A stretch of 64,000 bases of DNA, from contig NC_080564.1 in assembly GCF_030253575.1 (NCBI RefSeq), positions 25,134,001 to 25,198,000 on the forward strand, read 5' to 3'. How positions within the stretch are numbered: the first letter of the stretch is position 1; the number at the start of each line of letters is the position of its first letter. This document shows positions 23,406 to 34,656 of this stretch, in pieces. The notes under the pieces were generated by a model. That model was not told where the DNA came from. It saw nothing but the letters and a program-made list of their open reading frames with translations, and did not search any database. The position numbers were made by a program, and so were the translations under genes. Source of the stretch: Rhododendron vialii (taxonomy: Eukaryota > Streptophyta > Magnoliopsida > Ericales > Ericaceae).

Positions 23406-24145
23406 TGGGGGGTACCTGGACATTGTTGATTAGGGTTTGGAGGCTCATGAGCTTCCTATGAGGCCACCTCCGAATACCCAATTCCCTACAACGTTTCTTC
23501 AAGAGGGTAAGCCCAACGTTGAGTTCCTTAGCTGCTTGTGTTATTGGCATGTAGAAATACTCCGATATTGTCTTTCTTGACAATGCCTTTGAACCCCCCA
23601 CGTTGCTACTACTACTTTTATTATTATTACTATTACTATTACTACTAACATTCTTCTTCTTATCATCTTTCACAACAATATCATCGTTATGATCATGATC
23701 ACACAACAGTAACGGTTGTTGGTTCTCAGCCTCCAGCCCAGCTGCACTACTACTCATTTCATGATGATCATTCCACACCCCAAACCCATTTCCATAACCA
23801 TACAACAAAACGTCTTCTGCAACCGCTGTGAAATTAAATCAATGTGCCCGATCGATTGCAACCGGTTAATTAAACAGAAAAAGAAAATACTAAGATACTA
23901 GTAGTGGAGTACAACAGATCAGTGAAATTTCTAATATATTTATGCAGCGTTTTAATTATACAGTAGTGCTCACCTTGAATTGCAGTAGGACTTGGCACAT
24001 TATCCAATGAGGAATAGAGAGGGTCAATTGGGAAGTTCCCCATCAAAGGCAAAGCGTCAAACGCAGTCTCTTGTGTTGGAACATCATAATGCCACTCGAA
24101 TGAAGAAAACCAACTTCTAAAATTATTAAAACAACAAAGTGACAT
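22367..24145 (-). CDS. RKD: RKD-type (RWP-RK) transcription factor
   Basis: Exons on the minus strand are 24145-23974, 23825-23416 and 22744-22367, giving 319 residues with frame kept. The RWP-RK DNA-binding domain spans about 138-190, with [20 protein letters not shown] and the signature RWPHRK at 177-182. After the intron, a Leu/Lys/Glu coiled coil ([14 protein letters not shown]) is followed by [17 protein letters not shown], both typical of plant RKD proteins. The N-terminal acidic/aromatic part ([13 protein letters not shown], then [13 protein letters not shown]) also fits. RKD proteins act in the nucleus and control egg-cell identity, early embryo and gemma formation. Exon 1 start is the ATG at 24145; an upstream coding exon is possible but none was found in frame. 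The linker has poly-Asn/Ser and the tail poly-Ala and poly-Glu. Intron 2 contains a hAT-type MITE. Confidence 0.9.
22926..23324. mobile_element. hAT-type MITE inside RKD intron 2
   Basis: The 8-bp duplication TTTGCAAG lies at 22926-22933 and 23317-23324. The 383-bp element between starts TAGGGGCGGAC and ends GTCCGCCACTG, an inverted pair typical of plant hAT elements. Non-coding, AT-rich inside. It sits wholly within the intron and touches neither splice site. Confidence 0.85.
23380..23405. repeat. GA microsatellite in RKD intron 2
   Basis: About 12 GA units just downstream (in gene direction) of the exon 2 donor, reading as CT on the gene strand. Confidence 0.85.
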
Positions 24146-26342
24146 TTCCAATCCAAAAAATCAAACAAGAAAGTAATTAAGTAAATATTCAAAATAGTTT
24201 TTCTGGTACGGTTCTCCAATAATATGTACAAATTAAAACGAGAATGGCAAAAAAGACATGGGATTATATATATATGTAAACACTAACCTTGTGCATATTA
24301 CCTTGTGGATCTGAGTTGGCTTGGAAAGGTGAAAACAAGAAAGTAAAATTAAAAAAATGTCCTGGGCCCCTTTTGGCCTATTTTTTTTCTTCTTATTTTA
24401 CTTCTTTTGAATCTTTTCTGAACTTTGGCGAATTTTGCGTTTACTTTTTTGGTTTATTATGCAACTTGAATTTAAAATAGCACTTTGTCCCATTTTTTTC
24501 AATTCCTTTCAACGAGATGAATCTTTTTTTCTTTTTGTGAAAAACATTATAGGAATCCTAAAAATCGAAGAAAATAACTAACAATAAGTATGAGTTGGTC
24601 GTCCAATTTCCACCGTGTTTAGTGTTTCTCCAAATAGACTAAACGTAAATAAAAGACAATGGTTTATTTATTTTTTTTACAAGAGGCAATATACTAAAAG
24701 AAAATGGTGGAAGACTGTGGAATCAATCATACATAAACTAAACACAAATTGCACAGTATATATATTACCCATAGTCGAGTGGAGGGATTTGGGTGGTGGG
24801 AAAGGTGAAAGCTCCTTCTTCTTCCTTGTTTGACATAACTTCATATCCCTATATTCTCTAACATTCCTTAGGAGAGAGAGAGAGAGAGAGAGAGATCAGT
24901 GTTTGGTTTTCTGATTTCCAGTACTAATGGATGCGTAGCCAATCACAAACAGAGAGAGAGAGAGTTTCAGGATATGCATGGGGGAGAGAAGAGAAGACGA
25001 TTGGGCAATTTATATGGGAGAGAGAGATAGCTATATATGTATGTGTATATGATCGAGCATGTAATTAGGGGTAATAATTAGTAGTAATTAGTAGGGTAGT
25101 AGATCGTGCGCCGTCTCGTGGATGAAAACGGCCAACTCATGCACCCTTCAATTTTCATTGAATACTGTGTTTGTTTGTTTTTAAACACAGAGAGGATCAG
25201 GTGAATCTACTTCTGAAGTCCTAACTAGGAGTACTATTGTCTTGCAATTCATTTTTTTTGCTCGGCTATTGTCTTGCAATTCATGAATTGTCGTTTTACT
25301 GATTTATTGTATTTTGCGGTCCACATGCATCGAATGACTTCGTAAGCATTTGATCTGGTTTTGTATATAGATATCTGCATACGTAGCATTACTCTAATAT
25401 TAGTTTTAGGTTGTTTTGATGCGAATCTACTCAAGAATCAGCAATGAGGCCGCACCCATCAGACACATACGTGAATTAGGAGGATGGAATAACTAGATCT
25501 GTACCTAATTGAAACTCATTCTCGTCGCAGGCTAAAGGATCACCCCCGAATCCGCTGCCAATGCCGCCATAGTTGCCGTTGGAGAGCTTAAATATCATTG
25601 GGAATTTTTGTTCCTTAGATATTAGCGCAGTTAAATTTTTATTTTTATTTTTTTGAAGAGAGCGCAGTTAAATTTATGATCAAGTCCATATATATCGATC
25701 TAAACCAACTGTTAGATTGAATATTGTTTTGCTAGCTGTCAATTTTTTTTTTTCATTCTCCTTTTTCAGTGCCAATAGACAGGATATTAATTAATGCAAT
25801 CAGAAAACTCCTAATAGTAGTACTATTAAATTTACAGCAACAAAAAAACGCGAAAAACTAGTACTCCTATGGTATGGCTAGCTAGCTAGCGAATAACAAT
25901 TTGAGTCATTATTGGTGGTTAGCTTAATTAATATAATTTGATACTACTTAATTAATTAGAAGAGAAGAAAGAGATCATTTGAATCATTTTACTAGTAATT
26001 AGTACTGTACTCATGCATGCTTTTCTAGAAAATGATTGAATATCAAATAGTACTAGTTAGGTACAATTTTCTATTTTTGTCTACTACTACAAATTTTGCA
26101 TGTGTGCCACTTGTACATTGTAGCTTTCTGTTTATACTGCCCAAAAGTGCTTCATCGATCGTTACACAAATTTGCGATCATTAATTATGCTGGTTAATTA
26201 GCTAACTCACATCCTCCTATATATAGATAGAGCTAGCTAAGCTAGGCTAATCATGATTGTAAACTTTTCTACTAGCGGATGTAGTTCTTGTATTTTCCAA
26301 GTATCATCGATATTATACACGGTAACCAACGAGCTAGCCCTG
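24146..26342. other. Upstream region of RKD, intergenic
   Basis: Contains GA microsatellites at about 24872-24894 and 24952-24964 (CT on the RKD strand, possibly in the leader or promoter). The remainder is AT-rich with no other gene. A candidate splice-like CAAGGTAATATG near 24300 might mark a leader intron, but this is unproven. Confidence 0.4.
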
Positions 26343-26676
26343 CTATGGCTACACCATTTGGTGTACATCATTTCCTATGAAACCCACTTAGAGGTTCTAT
26401 ACCAATGATCGGATCCGTTTAATTTTTTAAAAATATTTTTTAAGCATTTTTGTAAATGAAAAATCAGCTCCATTAAATTTTGGTAATTAAGCTCGATCGA
26501 TTCTACTCCACCTTTTATGTCAGTAAATTGGGCGTAAAATTAATCAAGTATTTACGGATACCTGACGGAGCTTATTTTTTATAGGGATGCTTGAAAACAT
26601 GTTTTGGAAAATGGAACTGCTCCGATCATTTGTAAAATCCCTAAATGGGCGGTGTCGCTAAATGGTGTACCCATAG
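26343..26676. mobile_element. Foldback MITE, family 4 (CTATGG ends)
   Basis: The left end CTATGGCTACACCATTTGG matches, inverted, the right end AAATGGTGTACCCATAG. Internal arms are weakly inverted (ATGATCGGATCCGTT against CTCCGATCATTTG). A related element with the same ends is at 55116-55475. Confidence 0.65.
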
Positions 26677-26729
26677 TTTTATTGGTAACGTAATCCTTGT
26701 TCAACTAATTTGATGAGTGAGCTTCATGG

Positions 26730-27614
26730 AAAATATTCAAAATACCCCCCCAAACTTTACGCTCAATTTTAATTAGACTCCCAAACTTTTAAAAAAATCA
26801 ATTTTACTCCCAACATTATCTTATGTTAATCAAAACGCCCACTTCCGTCTGAATGACTAACGGATTCTGTTAAAGGCTCCATTAAATAGCGTCCCGATCT
26901 AATTTCGATGATCCGAGCTGCTCAATGTGTTCAGAACGTGATTTTAAGGGTGCCCGGGAGAAATCAACAAAAAAAATGACCGGGAAAAGCTTCATCCGAA
27001 CAGTTTTTTATTGAATAGTTCAATAAAAAACTACTCAAATCAAGCTATTCCTGGTATTTTTTTGCTAATTTCTCGTTGGTATCCTTAAAATCACGTTCTG
27101 AACACATTGAACGGTTCAGATTATCGAAATTCGATCGGGAAAGGGGACCGGAGGTGCGGACCGATCTAGATTTTGTTCAAGTTAGGGCGCCCAGATTTTG
27201 CTTTGGTCTGCACCTCCCCTTTCCTGATCGAATTTCGATGATCCGATCCGCTCAATGTGTTCAAAATGTGATTTTAAGGGTACCCTAAAGAAATCAGCCA
27301 AAAAAATGACCGGAAATGACTTGATTTGAGCAATTTTTTATTGAATTGTTCAATAAAAACTTGTTCGGATGAAGCCCTTCCCAATCATTTTTTGCAAGCA
27401 CTCTTAAAATCACATTCTAAACACACTGAGCGGCTCGGATCATTGAAATTCGATCCGGACACTATTTAACGGAGCCTTTAACGGAATCCGTTAGTCATTC
27501 GGACGGAAGAGAACGTTTTGATTAACGGAAAATAACGTTAGGAGTAAAATTGATTTTTTTAAAAGTTTGGGAATTGAAATTGAACATAAAGTTTGGGAGG
27601 TATTTTAAATTTTT
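26730..27614. mobile_element. Large composite foldback element, family 2
   Basis: The outer arms (26730-26895 and about 27460-27614) are inverted copies: AATACCCCCCCAAACTTTAC against GTTTGGGAGGTATTTT, and CTAACGGATTCTGTTAAAGG against its inverse. Inside are two further foldback units, about 26900-27145 and 27215-27465. Each is built from TCGATGATCCGAGC, AATGTGTTCAGAACGTGATT and ATGACCGGGAA with inverted partners. The same arm sequence forms the element at 59081-59407 and a single arm at 33515-33640. Non-coding. Confidence 0.8.
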
Positions 27615-27732
27615 CCCGAGCTTTTATACTAAACGTTGCATATCATGATGATGAGATTTCAGAAAGTCCTAAGAGATACACCGCCAAGAACACGATTGGT
27701 CTCCATTGACATGGTAGCTAGGCATGAACACG

Positions 27733-27800
27733 ATGTCAACCCCAAGGGGTTGGTCAAGTGATACTCTGTTCTACCAAAAAAAGAGGGAGAAGGATGTCAA
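27733..27800 (+). mobile_element. Short SINE head fragment
   Basis: CCAAGGGGTTGGTCAAGTGA matches the head of the Au-like copies and is followed by an A run. GATGTCAA occurs on both sides (27732-27739 and about 27794-27801), consistent with a very short retroposed copy. The fragment is too small for certainty. Confidence 0.4.
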
Positions 27801-27801
27801 T

Positions 27802-28538
27802 GAGAAAAAAAGCTTGGATGCACTGACGGAATAGGACAACGAAATACTCTATCATGATCTGTTCCATATACCTTGCTGCCATGTACGAGAAATTTAACTT
27901 TTGATGAAGAAATGCAACTGAACTAATACATGTCTTCTAAAAACGTTTGATTTGTTTTCCAATGTTACCTGTTATTCTCTTCATCATATACAGTACTGTA
28001 TTACTTTTCAAAAAGGACATGTATTTTGGGTTCACTAAAATAAATTACTGGACAATCAATATGAGACGCGCGGAAGAGTTAAGATGCATAATTGTGGCCA
28101 TGTTTCCACTAACAATTCTAGGCAACAAGTTACGATATTTTAGCATGTTATTTACACTAAGTAACAAGTTTTGCATCTCATCGTATAACTTATTGGTTAG
28201 TGAAAACAACTTGACATTTTTTAACAACAAATGATCCTTAAGTTATTGCCTACCGGAAATTATCTCGTATTACCTTTCTTAGTTGCATTCTATATGTCCA
28301 AGTCCAACATTTGTACCAATCATTTTCGTAGGTGGAGGAAATGGAGTAAATTATAACATTGCATTCATTTGTTCATTCATTCATTCCTTCAGTATTTAGA
28401 GCTTAGTTAATCTTGAAAGGGGTTACAATGAAAACATGCTGCAGATTGATTGTCACTAAATAGCTTAGTGTTAACGTCGCCAAAATTTATTTCTCCCCGC
28501 CCCAATATTGCAAATGAGTGGTGATAATATTTCATTAC
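27802..28538. other. Intergenic, nothing recognised
   Basis: AT-rich. The frame at 27947-28234 (+) has no recognisable domain. Confidence 0.4.
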
Positions 28539-28540
28539 TA

Positions 28541-28822
28541 CTCCCTCTGTCCCTTTTTTAGAGTCCAGTATTCTATTTTGGGTTATCCCTTAATAAGTGT
28601 CCATTTTGTAAAATTAGTCGGTAAAAGTTGGTGAATTTTCCATTTTGCCCGTAAAAGTATATGCCATTTTAAAAAGTTAGTGAGTAAAAATGTAATTATG
28701 ATATTTTCATAGAGGGTAAAGAGAGAAAGTGGAGGTAAAAGTTGATGTTAAAGATGTAATAATGATGTCTTTTTAATAAATTGAAATTACGAAGCAAGAC
28801 ATTTAAAAAGGGACGGAGAGAG
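28541..28822. mobile_element. Stowaway-type MITE (Tc1/mariner)
   Basis: The ends CTCCCTCTGTCCCTTTTTTA and AAAAAGGGACGGAGAGAG are inverted copies, and both sides carry TA (28539-28540, 28823-28824). It is 282 bp and non-coding. It is the same superfamily as 10848-11063 but differs in its interior. Confidence 0.88.
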
Positions 28823-28900
28823 TAGTTCTTATCTCGATAATAAATAGAGAGGAGGTTACAATCCTAGTTTCAAGTTTAAAGTAGATCTATAGGTGCGTAC

Positions 28901-29136
28901 AGATTACCCATCCCACCCAAGAGGTTGGTCAAGTCTAGTGGTTAAGGCCTAAGAGTTAGGGGTTTGCTCTCTTCAAAATCTCTCATGTACCATTAACTCT
29001 TTCGGAATCAGTTCATACAAAACTTTGTTTTTCACTATAGTTGGGACCCCACAAGTGGACGGCAAGATTGGTCCCCAAAATTAGTCGAGGTATGTGTAAA
29101 CTGACCCGGACACCTGAGTTGTCAAAAAAAGATTAC
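28901..29136 (+). mobile_element. Au-type SINE
   Basis: The head GGTTGGTCAAGTCTAGTGGT and the 3' part ATTAGTCGAGGTATGTGTAA, then GACCCGGACACCTGAG, match the Au family. It ends in an A run. AGATTAC occurs at 28901-28907 and 29130-29136, a probable 7-bp duplication. It is the closest relative in the window to 2581-2806. Confidence 0.8.
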
Positions 29137-29954
29137 TAGTAGTATATGATTATTGACATGAAGTTGAGTCATAAATCGCAACCAACTTAAGAAAAGGAGA
29201 ACTGAGCTCAATAGGTTTGGGTTAGGAAGTCATTCTCCTGTTCATAATTCTTGCTCTTATTTAGCTCTTCCAGTAGGAGTAGTCCTTTATTTCCCCCAAG
29301 AAATTGTTTACCACGGGTGTCACAATCCCGTCTGTTTTGCTCTTATTTATAGCTCTTCAACGTTGATTATTTCCGTCATTACCTGGAGGGAGGGAGGGAG
29401 GGAAGCATGTTTGATATCGTTATATATTCAAAATACTCCAAAAATTCTGTATTTGGCAGACTAACTGCAGTATTTTTTATTTCATCAGTTTGGTTTTCCG
29501 AATCCCAGAAAACAATCCAAGATAGGACCCAATTTTGAGTCGTCTATCCTGAAACGCAATACAAGAGTCTCCCCAAGCGATTGTTAAGTGTTGTTAGAGC
29601 ACCGCCACGGGGCGTTCCAAAGCCCTTCCTCACCACACATTAATATAATTTGTAATGCCACCATGTCGATGTGTGAAGGAGAAGCTCCCTTAAGCACCAC
29701 ATGCCAATGCTCCAAGAGCACTTAATAATTTTTTTGAGTCCTCCCAGAACCAGAAACCTGTTGTAAGCAATGACAAAGCCACATTCATTCCTTCCAATAA
29801 CTTCAAAAACACAAGCCATTAATAGTCAAAATTGGATAAAGAAGAAGTTTGGATAGATAAAGTAGAACAATTACACAAGGTATTGTTCATTCTTCCAGAC
29901 ATCAGATAAAACTCAAAAATCCAAGTCCATCGCAGCTAGAACAGGGACAACACC
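29137..29954. other. Intergenic and probable 3' end of the EMB514-like gene
   Basis: A GGGA repeat lies at about 29383-29403. The part next to 29954 is likely the 3' untranslated region of the minus-strand gene. Nothing else recognised. Confidence 0.4.
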
Positions 29955-32574
29955 TCAGTTTCTTGACCTGCCCCCCCTTCCACGGCCTCCTCGGCCACGG
30001 CCATGCCCACCTCCTCTTCCTCCACCACCCCTTCCTCCGTGGCCTCTACCGCCACCTCCCAATGCCTTGTTGACATCAGATTTAATTTGCATGTTTTCTG
30101 GCAAGGGAAGAATGTGATCCACGCACTTCCTGAAGCTGAAATCATCAACAGTTTCATCATTCCTTACGAGGAAGAAGCAGCGGCTTTTCCACTGTGGATG
30201 GTAACGGACTTGGAAAGCAAAGATCCCTTCGCCAATCTTTTTCTCCGGCTCCAGATGACCCTTTTTGAGCAATTCTAGCAACACTGTGTGCTCATACTGC
30301 AAGCACCAAATGTGGAAAACAAAGTTCAAGTAGAAAGTTGAGCATCCTGAACCGCCAAATTGTGCCCAAAAAAAAAAATAGAACTAACCGTGCAATTAAG
30401 CTTCGCTAAGTATTTAAATATGAGAATCCAATAAATTAGAGAAAAAATCTAATACAGGATTGCAAAAGTCACAAAAGCCACCAAGCCAGCAACCAAGGAT
30501 AGATTCCTCTGATCCGCAAACATCCACATAAATACATAATCTTGCAAGCAATACAACTTACAGAAGTAGAGCTTACTGCACTGATTTGCATCGTCAATTT
30601 CCTGGTTACCAAAGACTATCTCAAATTCTAAAGCTTCCAAAGGAATGGACAGAGTAAGATTATCATACTTAAAATCAAGAACTCTGATAAAGCGATCAAA
30701 GAGAAGATCACAGAAGTTAGTTTCCCATAAGGCGACTATTTACAAAATCCAAACGCGTAAACTCCAATTTGATTTTAGAAAACATGATAGTGTTCAATTA
30801 TATCACTCCAATCTTGTGATCCCCCAACCTAAATGGTATGTAAGAAAAGTCCAACAACCACAAACTTGGACAAGAATCCAATAAGCTGTCAAGGCTACAC
30901 AATTTCTATCAGAAAATTGCAGGATAAAACGCGAAAGATTTTCAATTTCATTTCGTATAAGATGTCAATGACAATCAAATTGAAGAAAATATCAACGTCT
31001 AGCAATTGTAATTTATATCTCCATAATGATGCACCAAGAACGTTGCCTTCACCAAGATGTGCATTATATGCAGCACTAGTCTGTACAACCATTGTTTTTT
31101 TTTTCCCAAACATATATGCAGTCTCCAAGCCAAATTGGCACATACTTCCTATTTACAAATGCAAGCGTATAACGAATAAATCATATTAAACATGTGTGAA
31201 TTGGCAGAATGAGTTCATAGGAAAATATTCCAAATCAAACAAATTGTAAACACAATCCAAAGAATCAATATCAGATTACTGACAATGGTGGGACCCTGGT
31301 TGATAAAGAGTATGAGCCAGCACTGAAATTGCTTGCAAGGATTTAAGTTTGAATCACGTCTCAATATTCTGTTACAAAGTATAGGAGGGCATCTCAAGGC
31401 TCTAACCCTTACTTAAAACTTGACTCAAACATAAATTGGAGTAAAGCTTCCTTTCTAATCTCTGTTGACTCATTTGTGCAAAATCATATTCAAATAAGTC
31501 TAAAAGCGCATGAGGCACCACTGAAATTGCTCGCAAATTATTAATATTTGAAATCACATTCCAATATTCTGCGTATCAAGTACATTAGGTCATCTCCATC
31601 CCTTACGTAAACCTTGACTCAAACTTAAATTGGAGTAAAAATTCAGTTCAAATCTCTCCCAACGCATTAACCCAATCTCACACCCAAATGAAATTTTACA
31701 CAATTTCTTCACCAACCAAGGGAGACTCCTTTCTTTACCCAAACTTGTCCACTCTACTTTGTGACTTTCAAATTTTACATACTCCCATTAATAAAGCTCT
31801 CCTTCATTCATTCTTAAATCTTGGTTTTCCCATTATAATCAACCCAGAGATAATCTAATTACCTTCACGACCAAACATAAGCAATCATAATCAAGGGCGG
31901 AGGGCCTAATCCCTGTTCCACTAAGATTCTTATATTTTAAGTACTTATATCCTGCTTTGCTTTACGAGACATGTCATCCTCTCACAATATATCACCTTTG
32001 ATAAGGCTTACCACATTTTGCATTCAATGTTTACCATATTTAGCATTCAATTGTTCTAATTTTTTACTCCGCGTAATGATCATAATCAAACGCAAAAAAA
32101 AAAAAAAAAAACATGATCAAGGGGACACATGCTATATAAGATTTAGTACAAAAAACCATTTCCATATATCACCTTGTTGACATTGAGATTGGGGGGCCAG
32201 TAATGAAGCAGCTTGAAAAAGTAACCAAACATGTCCACACCCGACCCGAAACTCTTCGGCCCAAGCCCAACAACCCTACCCTCCTCCTCCTCCTCCTGCT
32301 TCTCCTTCTCCTTCTCCTCTCCCATTTCCTCCATCCGCTCTTCTTCCGCCGACTTATCATCATCGACCTTCGGTTTCTTTCCGCCGCCGGTCTCCTCCTC
32401 GCCGCCGTCATCTCTCTCGCGCTTCGGGTTCTCCTCGCCGCCGCTGGCGGGGGTTTGCTCGGCTACGGCGGCGGTGGTTGGAGGTTCGAGGTCCATGTCT
32501 TGGGTGGGAGGGGTTTGGAGGTCTGTCGTTGTGAGGGTTTCGGGGGTTTCGGTTGGCGCGGCTTCTTCTGCCAT
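29955..32574 (-). CDS. EMB514: EMB514/DOMINO1-like DUF3223 protein with RGG tail
   Basis: Two exons on the minus strand, 32574-32173 and 30296-29955, give 247 residues; the GT-AG intron is 1876 bp. The N-terminus (1-100) is disordered: Pro/Thr-rich, then Glu/Lys-rich with a possible nuclear signal (KKPKVDDDK). The DUF3223 (DCL-type) fold runs from about 105 to 205: GPKSFGSGVDMFGYFF, WPPNLNVNK, then across the splice EHTVLLELLKKGH, FQVRYHPQWKSRCFF and DDFSFRKCVDHILPLPENM. The last 34 residues are Gly/Arg repeats, typical of RNA binding. This arrangement matches Arabidopsis EMB514/DOMINO1, a small nuclear/nucleolar protein needed for embryo development and linked to ribosome biogenesis; plastid DCL proteins share the domain but carry a transit peptide, which is absent here. 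Orthology is inferred from domain layout. Confidence 0.88.
31319..31665. repeat. Diverged tandem duplication in EMB514-like intron
   Basis: Two units about 198 bases apart share CACTGAAATTGCT, CAATATTCTG and TTGACTCAAAC-TAAATTGGAGTAAA (starts about 31321 and 31519). The copies have many differences, so the duplication is old. The rest of the 1.9-kb intron shows nothing recognisable. Confidence 0.7.
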
Positions 32575-33076
32575 GGCTGTGAGAGAAAAAAAGGAAACAA
32601 AACCCTATCTAGTCATGGTCATGGCTTTAAACCTCTTTCCAAGTTCCTATGACCCGGATCCGAATTAATTTTGGTTCTTTTATATTTTTAATACAGAGTA
32701 TTTTTTTTTCAGTCACTATTTACTATATGTATCTTTTCGCGTTTGTTAATTTTGTATCAATTTTTTAGAAATTACTGATTCGTCTCAATAAGGAAATTTA
32801 AAATAAAAATCATGATCAAAACTAAAAATAACTGAAGACAAAAACAATTCAAAAATCTATCGGTTTTGAATTATTTTGATCTTTTGTTCAAAAAAATGTT
32901 CAATTTTATTCATATCTTTTTACATTTTATATTTCTTTCATTAGGGTAAACTAGTAATTTGTAAAGAAAAATAAAAAACTAATGAATACGGAAAAAAATA
33001 AATATAGAGAAAATAATAATCCACACGGATTATTAAGCCAAAATAATCACCCTCCATAACATTTTTTAAATCATAT
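32575..33076. mobile_element. Region upstream of EMB514-like gene with family 1 foldback
   Basis: From about 32690 to 33020 are diverged family 1 arms (CGTTTGTTAATTTTGTATCA, ATTACTGATTCGTCTC and, inverted, TTTTACATTTTATATTTC). The ends are blurred. The first 100 bases are the leader and proximal promoter of the minus-strand gene. Confidence 0.45.
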
Positions 33077-33265
33077 GTTTGGAGTTGGACCAACTTACGC
33101 ACATCTCGACTAATTTTCAAGAACAAATCCACCAGTTCACTAGTGAGGCCGAAACAAAGTTCCATATGGACTGGTCCTATAAAAATTGATAACACGTGAG
33201 AGATTTCAAACCTAAGAGCTTATAAATAGGAAGCAAACCCCGAAATACCAAGCATTAACCACAAG
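33077..33265 (-). mobile_element. Au-like SINE, minus strand
   Basis: CCAACTTACGCACATCTCGA and CTAATTTTCAAGAACAAATC are the reverse complement of the Au 3' part, and the head remnant (GCATTAACCACAA) lies to the right. Diverged, with no clear target duplication. Confidence 0.6.
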
Positions 33266-33514
33266 GAAAACCCTTTCAGGATAAAATAAAATAAAATTAT
33301 CTCTTTTATCGGCAAGATTTAATTTTCTTGAATTTCTTTGATTAATATGATACAATTGTTCAAACTATCTAAAACAATTGGTTTGTTTGCGAGTCTTTTA
33401 TTTTCTAGTTTCTATTCTCACCACTCCAAATTTCCAAAAACATTTTAAACTACAAAAGTTACTTTGATATGTTAACGATCAAGGCGGTTCCGGAGACACT
33501 TAAAAAAATCCTTC

Positions 33515-33640
33515 CAAGTTTCCGATCGAATTTTGATGATCCGAGCCGCTCAATGTAATCAGAACGTGATTTTAAGGGTGCCGTCAGAAAATCAGCCAAA
33601 AAAAATAACCGGGAAGGGCTTCATCCGAACATACACTATC
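33515..33640. mobile_element. Single arm of a family 2 foldback
   Basis: GATCGAATTTTGATGATCCG, then AATGTAATCAGAACGTGATT, TTTAAGGGTGCC and AACCGGGAAGGGCTTCATCC match one arm of 26730-27614 and 59081-59407. No inverted partner follows. Confidence 0.65.
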
Positions 33641-33843
33641 TTAAGACTCTCGATTTCCGAAAATTGAATTATTAAACAAATTGGTCAAATCTGTTGCTTT
33701 GTTTAGATAAATACGAGTTACAAAAATTTAAAGGGTTGGTTTGACACCTTTTAGACTCCGGCGACCACCAGAAAATTCCGACGGTGGTCAATCGATCAAA
33801 AGCAATTGGGGTCGATGATGATTGATGGAAGCAGCAGGGGTGA

Positions 33844-34410
33844 GGAGGGAGTAGGGCTGTAAACGAGCCGAATATTAGAATACTCAGATTCGTTTGTTAA
33901 GTTTTTTAGCGAACTCGAGCTCGAGCCGAACTCAATGAAAATTATGACGAGCCGAACTCGAACCGAGCTTGCCCAGGTTTGGGTCGAACTCGAGCTTGTT
34001 TACGAGCCTTAACGATTCAATAATATCATATTTTTATGTTCTTATACAGGTCTAAAACTGCAAATAAAATTTTCATTATGTACATAAATATGTTCATATA
34101 CATATAAAAAGATAAAAACATATACATAAGTAAATTTTTAGTAATTGTAAACGTTTGGACTTGTACAAGTTTTAAAATTTTTACTATATAACTATATAAA
34201 ATCCCTATGATACATATATACTTCAAGTTCGCGAGCCTAATCGAGCCGAATACTGCTGCGTTCATGTTCGGCTCATTTATGAAACGAGCCTAAAATTGAG
34301 GTTCAGGTTCGGTTCATTTAGTAGACGAATCGAACTCGAACGAGCCTTTACCGAGTCGAGCCTCGAACAGTTCACGCACAGCTCAGTTCATTTACAGCCC
34401 TAGGAGGGAG
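33844..34410. mobile_element. hAT-type MITE with 8-bp target duplication
   Basis: GGAGGGAG occurs at 33844-33851 and 34403-34410. The 551-bp element between begins TAGGGCTGTAAACGAGCC and ends TTTACAGCCCTA. Both ends are rich in a CGAGC/GAACTCGAGC motif in both orientations, and the core is AT-rich. Non-coding. Confidence 0.92.
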
Positions 34411-34656
34411 TAGGTTTCTGGCGGGAGAAGATGGAAGCGTTTAGAAGGATTGGGGGGAATATTAGGATTTTTTTTTTCTTTACCGCCAAAACAACGTTGT
34501 TCGTTTTGGTGGGTGAAAGGCAAAAAGGGAGCCCAAACGGGGTGCTATTGAATGGATGTGCTTGAACCAAAACGACGTCGTTTTGGAGGGACAACACAAA
34601 TATTATCCCAAGCTTCCCCAAGTTCCTTAAGTTCCACCTCAATGATATGAGTTATT

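Noticed and set aside
24290-24320. Possible upstream coding exon of RKD (ATGCACAAG followed by GT)
   Set aside because: Joining it to the acceptor at about 24116 gives a frame that stops quickly; the ATG at 24145 keeps the conserved frame without it.
32203-32668. Two plus-strand frames of 145-149 residues
   Set aside because: They are antisense shadows of exon 1 of the EMB514-like gene.
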